Origin: Desulfurococcales archaeon
Lineage (GTDB): Archaea; Thermoproteota; Thermoprotei_A; Sulfolobales; Acidilobaceae
Length of the DNA: 64,000 bases
Assembly (NCBI GenBank): GCA_015521705.1
Contig: WANR01000050.1
Span: 1-64,000, forward strand
Direction: 5' to 3'
The notes beneath the pieces are model-generated. The model made no database searches, had not been told where the DNA came from, and saw only the letters and a list, made by a program, of their open reading frames with translations. Below are positions 57,811-64,000 of the stretch, piece by piece; positions within the stretch are counted from its first letter, which is position 1; every line of letters starts with the position of its first letter. A program made the translations under genes and the position numbers.

Positions 57811-58800
57811 ATGCCAGTGGCTGGGAGAGACCCTATATTGAGGGTGGAGAGGGTTAAGAAGTATTTCAAGCTCTCGGTAGGGACCGTGAGGGCTGTGGAT
57901 GATGTGAGCTTCGATGTAAGGGAGGGAGAAACATTTGCCTTGGTGGGGGAGTCTGGCAGTGGCAAGACTACTACTGGGTACATGATAATGGGGATCTACG
58001 CGCCCACCAGCGGCAGGATCCTGTATAAGGGCACAGACATCTCGGTCCCGGCCCATAAGAGGCCTGCATGGGTTAAGAGGGAAATCCAGATAGTATTCCA
58101 AGACCCAGGCACTAGCCTAAACCCTGCCAAGTACGTTAAAGACATAGTAGCACTTCCGCTCGTGGTCAACCGCTTAGTCGAGGATAGCAGGGAGATCGAG
58201 GAGAGGGTTGCAAGGCTCCTGGAAGCCGTGGAGCTGCCGCCAGACATCATGTATAGGAAGCCGAGGGACCTGGGGGGAGGCGAGAAACAGGCAGTAGCCA
58301 TAGCCCGGGCTCTCGCGGCAGAGCCCAGGTTCATAGTACTAGACGAGCCAACCTCGGCTCTAGACGTGAGCGCCCAAGCAAAAATAGTCTCCCTACTAAT
58401 GAGGCTCCAGAGGGAGAGGAGGCTCTCATACCTACTAATAACCCACGACCTAAGCATAGTGAGGAACATAGCCACGCGGGTAGCAGTAATGTACCTGGGG
58501 AAAATAGTCGAGATAGGGCCCGTCGAGAAGATATTCAAAAACCCCCTACACCCATACACGAGAATGCTCCTAGCAGCGGCACCAGTCATTCTAAGAGAGG
58601 AAGAAGAGCTACTGCCACGAGACGTAATACCTGTAGGCGAAATACCGAGCGCCATGAACCCGCCGCCAGGATGCAGGTTCCACACACGGTGCCCCTTCGT
58701 AATGGACGAATGCAGGAAAATAGAACCAAAACTACTAGAAGCAGAACCGGGACACTACGTCTCATGCCATCTATATAAGGAACAACCAGTAAGCCAATAA
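57811..58800 (+). CDS. oppF: peptide ABC transporter ATPase
   Basis: A 329-residue partner ATPase. Walker A is GESGSGKTTTGYM near residue 47, the Q-loop is IVFQDPGTSLNPA, Walker B is FIVLDEPTSALDVSAQ, and the switch His is in ITHDLS. The signature region reads PRDLGGGEKQAVAIARAL, with LGGGE in place of LSGGQ, so the signature Ser is Gly. The C-terminal NPPPGCRFHTRCPF motif is present. The oppD partner keeps LSGGM, so the two ATP sites may be unequal. The final 30 bases contain the TATA box of the tRNA gene downstream. It ends four bases before the tRNA. Confidence 0.92.
   Translation: MPVAGRDPILRVERVKKYFKLSVGTVRAVDDVSFDVREGETFALVGESGSGKTTTGYMIMGIYAPTSGRILYKGTDISVPAHKRPAWVKREIQIVFQDPGTSLNPAKYVKDIVALPLVVNRLVEDSREIEERVARLLEAVELPPDIMYRKPRDLGGGEKQAVAIARALAAEPRFIVLDEPTSALDVSAQAKIVSLLMRLQRERRLSYLLITHDLSIVRNIATRVAVMYLGKIVEIGPVEKIFKNPLHPYTRMLLAAAPVILREEEELLPRDVIPVGEIPSAMNPPPGCRFHTRCPFVMDECRKIEPKLLEAEPGHYVSCHLYKEQPVSQ
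58655..58699. repeat. 45-base identity with oppD, copy in oppF
   Basis: Identical to 57676-57720 across 45 bases, 979 bp apart in the same orientation. Confidence 0.8.
58771..58780 (+). promoter_or_regulatory. TATA box of tRNA-Arg inside oppF
   Basis: CTATATAAGG lies about 25-34 bp before the tRNA 5' end and inside the last codons of oppF. It is a textbook crenarchaeal TATA box at the expected distance. Confidence 0.65.
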
Positions 58801-58804
58801 CTAG

Positions 58805-58883
58805 GGGCCCGTAGCTCAGCCAGGACAAGAGCGCCGGCCTCCGGAGCCGGAGGACCCGGGTTCAAATCCCGGCGGGCCCGCCA
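58805..58883 (+). tRNA. tRNA-Arg, anticodon CCG, CCA encoded
   Basis: The full cloverleaf can be folded. The acceptor stem GGGCCCG pairs with CGGGCCC, the D stem is GCTC/GAGC, the anticodon stem is CCGGC/GCCGG around loop CTCCGGA (anticodon CCG at 58841-58843), and the T stem is CCGGG/CCCGG around TTCAAAT. The discriminator is G and the CCA tail is encoded at 58881-58883. There is no intron. It reads the arginine codon CGG. Confidence 0.96.
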
Positions 58884-58945
58884 CTTTTCATTGTGAATAC
58901 TGTATGAAACATAAAGACGGCAACAATATGCAGCATCTCGACAGC

Positions 58946-59077
58946 ATGGTGTGGAGCTGTCGTGGTGGGAAATTCATGGCTATACGTATTGCGATGTTTA
59001 GTGGCACTAGTAGCTTCTCGAGAGGCCTTAGTTATTCTATAGAGAGGGAACCCGGTGAATATCTGGATGATCCTTGA
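58946..59077 (+). other. possible 43-codon reading frame downstream of the tRNA
   Basis: The frame starts with ATG GTG and codes for MVWSCRGGKFMAIRI and further residues to EYLDDP. It lies in the 263-bp gap between the tRNA and the pfkB stop. There is no clear ribosome site or family, so it may be chance or the remnant of a longer gene. The rest of the gap, from 59090, is very AT-rich. Confidence 0.2.
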
Positions 59078-59146
59078 TTTATGTAGGAACTAACTTGTTT
59101 TAAGGGATATGTTTAGAAAAAATTAATATATTTATTTATATTTATA

Positions 59147-60103
59147 TTAATTGTAATTGTATTTTTTATTTGTTGTTTTTGTTGTTGGTAGTTTGTTTAG
59201 CATGTTTTTGACTTCGGTTATGCTGGGCATGTTGCTGCTACCTTTCAGCATTATTTTTGCTGTTCCTGCGGCTACTGCCCATCTTAATGCTTCTAGAGGG
59301 TCTCTTTTTTCTATCATTATTATGTTGAATGCTGCGTCGAAGGCGTCTCCTGCTCCTGTCACGTCTAGGGGTTTTATGTATGGTGGTGGGTCTTGTGACG
59401 CTATTAGTTTTCTTGATACAATGCTTGCTCCTCCTCTTCCATGTTTGACTACTACTATGCTTGTTCTCCCTTTTAGGAGGTTTGTGGCGCTTTCAATGTT
59501 GGGTGTTCCTGTTAGTGATTCTAGTTCTTTTTCGTTTAGGAGGATCGTGTCTACTAGTTTTGCTGCTTTGAGGATTGAGTCGGGGTCTCTATGGGCTTCG
59601 CCCCCGGGATCATAGCTGGTAGTCCTTGTTGGGTGTTCCTGGTTTTTTAGGGCTTCTTCTACAACGTTGCCTTTGACGCTGGCAAAGTGTACGTGGTCTC
59701 CTATAGATGGTACGTGGGAGCCCTTTAGTAACCTATTAGCACCTCGTATGGTCACCATAGCCCTGTAGCCTCCTGGAGTTAGGAGTACGACGACTTTGCC
59801 CGTGTCTATGCTGTTTTCCAGCTTTACATGGCTCGTGTCGACCCCAGCATTTTCTAGCTCCTTTATGAGCCCCAGAGACGCAGAATCTTTACCAGCTACC
59901 GCTACCAGGCTGGATCTGTGGCCCAGCCTCGACACGGCTATTGCATAGTTCGAAGCAGCGCCTCCCAGCCCTATCCACGAGTCTGTGGCGAATATGTTGT
60001 CGTCGGGCCCTGGTAGCCTGGGGATCACCAGTGTGACATCTAAGTTTATATTGCCCACGGCGAGGTGGTGCTGCCTCTTCATCTCTGACCACGTGGATCC
60101 CAA
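59147..60103 (-). CDS. PfkB-family sugar/nucleoside kinase
   Basis: A 318-residue ribokinase-family kinase. The N-terminus HLAVGNINLDVTLVIPRLPG and the GLGGAASNYAIAVSRLGHRS block bind the sugar. The C-terminal PfkB signature DVTGAGDAFDAAF near residue 245 has the catalytic Asp. TSYDPGGEAHRDPDS and LNEKELESLTG are also family-typical. It lies 22 bp downstream of uridine phosphorylase in the same direction. Candidate substrates are ribose-1-phosphate, nucleosides or ribose; ribose-1-phosphate fits the context best, as inference. The 3' third is coded by unusually T-rich (plus-strand) DNA and the tail (TTKTTNKKYNYN) is low-complexity. Confidence 0.85.
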   Translation of the reverse strand: MGSTWSEMKRQHHLAVGNINLDVTLVIPRLPGPDDNIFATDSWIGLGGAASNYAIAVSRLGHRSSLVAVAGKDSASLGLIKELENAGVDTSHVKLENSIDTGKVVVLLTPGGYRAMVTIRGANRLLKGSHVPSIGDHVHFASVKGNVVEEALKNQEHPTRTTSYDPGGEAHRDPDSILKAAKLVDTILLNEKELESLTGTPNIESATNLLKGRTSIVVVKHGRGGASIVSRKLIASQDPPPYIKPLDVTGAGDAFDAAFNIIMIEKRDPLEALRWAVAAGTAKIMLKGSSNMPSITEVKNMLNKLPTTKTTNKKYNYN

Positions 60104-60125
60104 CAGGTTCTCAGTATCTCCTTTA

Positions 60126-60974
60126 TTACAGCTTGGCTACAAGGCGTGGATACACTATTTTCTTGCCGGCCTCTTCTTTTAGCTTATCCCACCTGTAAAG
60201 CTTTGCCACAGCCTCCGAGGCCACCTTTATGGCTGCCTCGACGCCAGCATTGACCACGAACTCGTCCTTCACCCTATTAGCGACCACGGCGCACACGGCT
60301 CCCCCTCTAGCACCGTAGATCCATGAGAGTGTTAATATGACGCTGGCTTCCATCTCAAAGCCTATAACTCTCATTGACTGCAGCCTCTCAACCAGGGTTC
60401 TAGACTCGGGCGTCGAATACCCTCTGAACCCAGGCCTCCCCTGGCCCAGGTAGAAGCTGTCAGAACTGGCTAGTATGCCTACGTGGTACCTAGCGCCCAG
60501 CTCTTCCGCTGCTTCTATGAGAGCCATGACTATCTCCGGGTGGGCTATGGCGGGGTATCCCGGCGGTGCATAGTAGTTACTTGTGCCCTCCATCCTAACA
60601 GCGCCCGCTGCTATGACTATGTCCCCAACGTTAACGTCTGCCTGGATAGAGCCCATAGTGCCCACTCTTATGAACGTGTCGGAGCCTACCCTCAAGAGCT
60701 CCTCGAGGGCAATAGCTGTGCTGGGAGCCCCTATACCCGTGCTTGTAGTCGATATGGGAGCCCCCTTGTAGTGGCCGGTGAAAGTCCTATACTCCCTGTG
60801 CGAAGCCACGAGCCTAGACTCGTCCCAGAAGGAGGCTATGAGATCCGTTCTCTCCGGGTCGCCCGGAAGCAGTACATACCTCGACACCTCTCCAGGAGCC
60901 ACCCCTATATGGTACTGCCTACCCTCACCCGATTCAGGGACTGCAGCGCTCTTTAGTTTCTCGCCTTTCCGCAA
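60126..60974 (-). CDS. udp: uridine phosphorylase family protein
   Basis: A 282-residue nucleoside phosphorylase of the PNP/UDP family. The phosphate and ribose sites are in VLLPGDPERTDLIASFWD, STGIGAPSTAIALEELL and FIRVGTMGSIQ. The base and ribose block MRVIGFEMEASVILTLSWIY holds the Glu-Met-Glu that contacts ribose. It cleaves uridine with phosphate to uracil and ribose-1-phosphate. The likely start is TTG at 60974. A perfect palindrome lies 33-53 bp upstream, so it is probably repressed by a nucleoside-responsive regulator. It is followed after 22 bp by the PfkB kinase. A MTA- or purine-specific enzyme would usually have other motifs. Confidence 0.88.
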   Translation of the reverse strand: MRKGEKLKSAAVPESGEGRQYHIGVAPGEVSRYVLLPGDPERTDLIASFWDESRLVASHREYRTFTGHYKGAPISTTSTGIGAPSTAIALEELLRVGSDTFIRVGTMGSIQADVNVGDIVIAAGAVRMEGTSNYYAPPGYPAIAHPEIVMALIEAAEELGARYHVGILASSDSFYLGQGRPGFRGYSTPESRTLVERLQSMRVIGFEMEASVILTLSWIYGARGGAVCAVVANRVKDEFVVNAGVEAAIKVASEAVAKLYRWDKLKEEAGKKIVYPRLVAKL

Positions 60975-61006
60975 AGTGGGACACCGTAAAGCATTGATTA
61001 GCCCTA

Positions 61007-61027
61007 ATGCTTAATAACATTAAGCAT
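61007..61027. promoter_or_regulatory. palindromic operator ATGCTTAAT-AAC-ATTAAGCAT
   Basis: Two perfect 9-bp arms (61007-61015, 61019-61027) flank a three-base spacer, upstream of the uridine phosphorylase start. A third half-site GCATT lies at 60991-60995, which can also pair with the AATGC at 61006-61010. This is a strong candidate for a dimeric regulator's site. Confidence 0.65.
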
Positions 61028-61156
61028 GCGGTAAAGCCAAAACACTGTAAACTCTTTCAGGCTGTATGGCCGGGGCGTCTTAGATGGGCCGTAGTATAGC
61101 CAGGATCAGAGTTGTAGAGTCCAGGGGTTGAGTGTATAGGTACGAGTAGCGGAGAC

Positions 61157-62329
61157 CTACAAGCTTCTGGTAGGGTTTGAAAAGCGTTTTCCCTGTTTAA
61201 GGTATAATCCCAGCATTATTAGCGATAACGACTCAACCAGTACCACGAATAGGGTCTGAGACCCGGGGTCTTTCATATAGGAGAGAGATAGGTTACCCAG
61301 GCTCCATCCAACACCCATCATGAAATAAAGGATCCCGAAACCGAGGCCTCTAAGCCCAGGGCTTAGATCATCAGCCACGACAGACCTGTATATAGACTCG
61401 AAGCCCCCCATAGCTATGCCCCACGCTATGGCAAAGTACACGGGCCCAGCCTCCCAGGCTATGAGGATCGTCGAAGCCCCAGCTACTAGCGGAACCACTA
61501 GCACTACGCTTCTCCCAATCCTGTCGTAAGACATGCCTAGTACTAGGGCAGCGAGGGCGTCTACGAGCATTGCTAGCGAGTAGTAGAGAGCTATGTATGA
61601 GGGGCCTAGGTATGATAGCCTATAAGATGCATGGATCCAGTGTATGAAACCTGCCATCGACGCCATCGCAGAGACCGCGAAGACCCAGAATCTCCTCGGT
61701 AGGCCGTGGCCCGTAGATGGGGCTCTAGCCTCCTCAAGGGTCGGGTAGACTAGGATGGAGGCTAGCAGTAGGAGCATGGATATGGCTGCAGGGACTGATA
61801 GGGCTAAGAACGCTTCTCGGTACCCATAGTCCCCCACACTCATAGCAATCCCTACAGCCAGTGGGCCTGCAACCGCTCCAACCTGGTCTAGGGCCTCGTG
61901 GATCGAGTAGGCTAGCCCTCTACCGATGCCCTGTGAAACCTCAGCCAATATAGCGTCTCTTGCAGGGGCTCTCACACCCTTACCAGCCCTCTCAAGGATG
62001 ACTAGGGCAAAGGCGAGCTGCCAGTTTCCGGCGAACGCGAGTAGAGGGACTGCAACCAAGTTTACTGCATAGCCGAGAAAGACAAGGCCCCAATAGGCTC
62101 TACTAGACCTTGCTAGGTGCGCTATAAACCCGCCGAAGAGCCTGGCAGTGTAGGAGACGAGATCGCCCAAGGACACGGCAGCTGCTACCACCAGAGCCGC
62201 GTCCAAGTACTTAAAATACGGGCCCACAACGCTCCTAGCCCCCTCATAGGTTATGTCAGCGAACAATGACACGAGCCCTAAAAGGATAAACACTGAGAAA
62301 CGCCTAGACGCTACAAGAGCCTTCGACAT
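61157..62329 (-). CDS. MFS transporter
   Basis: A 390-residue polytopic protein with about 11-12 membrane helices in the major facilitator layout. The conserved loop ERAGKGVRAPARDAILAE near residue 113 is typical of a subgroup of archaeal and bacterial MFS drug/solute exporters. MSYDRIGRSVVLVVPLV near residue 265 is the second repeat of motif A. The N-terminus starts at ATG 62329. The gene stands between the nucleoside genes and the ABC-class ATPase gene, both on the same strand, but its end is 182 bp from the uridine phosphorylase start, so it is not part of that operon. The substrate is unknown. Confidence 0.85.
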   Translation of the reverse strand: MSKALVASRRFSVFILLGLVSLFADITYEGARSVVGPYFKYLDAALVVAAAVSLGDLVSYTARLFGGFIAHLARSSRAYWGLVFLGYAVNLVAVPLLAFAGNWQLAFALVILERAGKGVRAPARDAILAEVSQGIGRGLAYSIHEALDQVGAVAGPLAVGIAMSVGDYGYREAFLALSVPAAISMLLLLASILVYPTLEEARAPSTGHGLPRRFWVFAVSAMASMAGFIHWIHASYRLSYLGPSYIALYYSLAMLVDALAALVLGMSYDRIGRSVVLVVPLVAGASTILIAWEAGPVYFAIAWGIAMGGFESIYRSVVADDLSPGLRGLGFGILYFMMGVGWSLGNLSLSYMKDPGSQTLFVVLVESLSLIMLGLYLKQGKRFSNPTRSL

Positions 62330-62373
62330 TTGTATCCCTCAGAGCCTGCCCTCCCCCGTATCCCCAATGAAGA

Positions 62374-64000
62374 CTAGCACCTTTCACGGCAATACCTCGA
62401 ATGGCAAACCTTCAGCCCGGGCAGCCTGTTTACTACGAAGAGGATCTCGAAGGGCCTTACATAAGATATGTCGGGCCCGGGAGCTCCGGGCAGAAAGGAG
62501 TAGTCCCATTCCCATAGCCTCCTAGAAGCCTCCCAGGCCTTCTCCACTAAATCCACACACCTCCCGTCAGCAATGCTAGCGGCTACCCTTACTGCGGTAG
62601 TTGCTTGTTGCTCTTCCATTATCTGCCTCATTGGCCTCAGATCCGGCCTGTCTCTGAGTGATCTCGACTCTAGCATGAAACCCCTGACTTTGGGCTTTTC
62701 TATCCTGAAAGGCTTCTCCAGGATCCTCCTTGCCGGCCTCGAGTACTTCCCGGCTATCCTGGCATAGCCCATCTCTCTTAAAACCCTCTCAGCATCACTC
62801 CTCTTGAAAGTAGCGTCCCTGGCCCTGAATTCGTCCATCACGACGATCCTGTCGCTAGAAGCTAGGAGTGGGAGGGCGCCACTAGCCACTATGACGAGGC
62901 TGATCCCTGCCTCTGAGAGCCTTGGCGCCATTTCGCTTAACGGGTTCAGAGTCCTCTTCCCTGTTATCTCCTCGGCCCAGGCGTCTCTGTGCAACATGTT
63001 AGTGGCAGCCTGGTCTTCGTCTATTATGAAGCCCGAGGCCCCGGCCTCGGCATATTCCTGGACGCTAGCCGCTATACTCGTGGCCCCGCTGGCGTCACTG
63101 GTGGAGAAGCACCCGGTGTCAGAGTGGCCCGGTAGGTGCTCGATGAAGGGTGAGACATCGACACATGAAACCCATCTTCCATTCTCGCTCTCTACATAGA
63201 CCAGGGCCGAGTCGCTCACCACAAGCTCTCTTCCATCACCAGGCACATGGTTCCAAACACCGGAGGCCAGGGCTTCGGCCAGCGTCGTCTTGCCATGGAA
63301 CGCGGGCCCGGTAATTGTTGTAACGCCCCTAGGCACGCCCATGCCGGCGACAATCCTTCCCGTAGGCAGTTCTATTTCAACCCTGAGGCTTGGAGGGCTC
63401 TCGAAGGGCACTGCATTCTCCAAGGGCTCCCAGCAGCCCCCACATCTCCTCGGCAATATGCTCCCGTCACCTATGAACCCGACAAGCCCGAGGCTGGGAA
63501 GCGTTTTCCTTATAGACTCCTGCTCTACCCAAGCCATAGCGTGCTCTCTAAGCCTCCCACTATCCCTCTCCAAGCTCTCAACCACGCCCAAGACAGCCCT
63601 GGGGAGCCTCCTGAGGAGGAGCTCTTCCGCCACATCGCCCAAGACCTTCCTACCCCTACTGGGAAGGCCCACCCATGCCCTGAAAAGCAGGTTACACCTG
63701 CCATCACGGCCTCTCCTAGCCTCGACAGCACTCCTGGGTATAACTATCGGCGACGGCCTCGGGACCTGCAGCTTCCCACTATTACCCTCACCCACATGGC
63801 TCATACTATGCATGGGCACAGTTTCAGCCATAAGCCTGTGTAGGTAATCAGCTAGAGGGACAGGGTCCGTCTCGACGGGGACACGGGCCCCTCTAACCTC
63901 AACCTCTAACACGCTGGGAGGTGCGAAAGGGTCGCCCTGAACCCTGGCAACCCTGACCCATAGATTACCTAGGGGCTCTACAGCACCCACTAAGCTCTTG
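62374..64000 (-). CDS. ABC-class ATPase of the COG3044 type, N-terminus outside the window
   Basis: The visible part has about 541 residues and the frame stays open to the right edge, so the true start lies beyond it. The earliest visible start codon (GTG, 63990) would leave out the usual N-terminal stretch. RVQGDPFAPPSVLEVEV near the beginning is the family signature. The P-loop-like GPAFHGKTTLAEALASGVW (altered from GGGYHGKST) and the FIIDEDQAATNMLHRD block with the Walker B Asp are also typical. The protein belongs to a predicted ABC-class ATPase family found in archaea and bacteria whose function is unknown. It ends with a Cys pair region (KVCHSRYCRERC). Confidence 0.85.
   Translation of the reverse strand, partial: KSLVGAVEPLGNLWVRVARVQGDPFAPPSVLEVEVRGARVPVETDPVPLADYLHRLMAETVPMHSMSHVGEGNSGKLQVPRPSPIVIPRSAVEARRGRDGRCNLLFRAWVGLPSRGRKVLGDVAEELLLRRLPRAVLGVVESLERDSGRLREHAMAWVEQESIRKTLPSLGLVGFIGDGSILPRRCGGCWEPLENAVPFESPPSLRVEIELPTGRIVAGMGVPRGVTTITGPAFHGKTTLAEALASGVWNHVPGDGRELVVSDSALVYVESENGRWVSCVDVSPFIEHLPGHSDTGCFSTSDASGATSIAASVQEYAEAGASGFIIDEDQAATNMLHRDAWAEEITGKRTLNPLSEMAPRLSEAGISLVIVASGALPLLASSDRIVVMDEFRARDATFKRSDAERVLREMGYARIAGKYSRPARRILEKPFRIEKPKVRGFMLESRSLRDRPDLRPMRQIMEEQQATTAVRVAASIADGRCVDLVEKAWEASRRLWEWDYSFLPGAPGPDISYVRPFEILFVVNRLPGLKVCHSRYCRERC

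Noticed and set aside
58805-59146. tRNA-Arg as an integration site of a mobile element
   Set aside because: The DNA after the tRNA is AT-rich and odd, but no integrase and no second copy of the tRNA 3' end was seen in this window.
63247-63843. A 198-codon plus-strand frame and a second overlapping one
   Set aside because: Both are antisense to the ABC-class ATPase gene, which has clear family motifs.
1-64000. CRISPR arrays, cas genes, insertion sequences, rRNA genes and replication origin
   Set aside because: I looked for evenly spaced repeats, transposase or integrase motifs, rRNA sequence, and Orc1/Cdc6 with origin boxes. None was evident by eye.

Overview
The window reads as chromosomal DNA of a hyperthermophilic crenarchaeon, most likely of the Desulfurococcales (Aeropyrum/Pyrodictiaceae-like). 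The clues are AGG/AGA- and ATA-rich codon use in GC-rich DNA, frequent GTG and TTG starts, TATA-box promoters at leaderless or nearly leaderless genes, ATGA/TTGA/GTGA stop-start overlaps, a compact four-helix heme A synthase, a B-type-like haem-copper oxidase, a TrpB2-type tryptophan synthase and a PIN-ATPase-KH protein. The genus assignment is inference. Genes are tightly packed on both strands. No rRNA, CRISPR array or complete mobile element was seen.

Layout. (1) 1-12.9 kb, all on the minus strand: the start of an AAA-type ATPase and a small unknown protein, then a glycan-assembly cluster (FkbM methyltransferase, a 1385-residue GT-C-like membrane protein with a LamG-like region, three GT4 glycosyltransferases, a GT2 enzyme and an alkaline-phosphatase-superfamily hydrolase). 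The cluster ends at a second copy of the small unknown gene. The two copies share a 131-bp core with one mismatch. (2) 13-17.9 kb: an AT-rich membrane protein, compact CtaA, an acyl-CoA synthetase and a radical SAM protein. (3) 18-20 kb: a small defence/stress island with VapB beside a broken vapC, a thioredoxin-like protein and a HEPN/MNT pair. (4) 20-23.8 kb: an ABC exporter-like operon with anchored extracytoplasmic subunits. (5) 23.8-30.7 kb: a gamma-glutamyltransferase-family enzyme, a terminal oxidase operon (including a 57-residue subunit) divergent from a Bat-type regulator, a HemK-like methyltransferase and a MerA-like flavoprotein. (6) 30.9-42.4 kb: a sugar-nucleotide epimerase with a CTG start, a copper P-type ATPase, PEP synthase, threonine synthase, a TatD-like hydrolase, TrpB2, SerA and a class V aminotransferase. 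(7) 42.5-48.6 kb: conserved unknowns, PINA-like ATPase, a catalytically degenerate amidohydrolase, ThiI and an HhH-GPD-like protein with a Cys-rich tail. (8) 48.7-58.9 kb: divergent hyuA/hyuB next to a complete Opp/Dpp peptide transporter and tRNA-Arg(CCG). (9) 59-64 kb: PfkB kinase plus uridine phosphorylase behind a palindromic operator, an MFS transporter and an ABC-class ATPase running off the right edge.

How genes may work together. The oxidase operon, CtaA and the divergent regulator form an aerobic respiration module. SerA, the aminotransferase and TrpB2 form a serine/tryptophan module. The HyuA/HyuB and Opp genes suggest import and hydrolysis of cyclic amides or peptides. Uridine phosphorylase and PfkB suggest nucleoside salvage through ribose-1-phosphate. 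The strongest candidates for something undescribed are the duplicated small-protein gene framing the glycan cluster and the operator-like repeats upstream of the oxidase and nucleoside genes.
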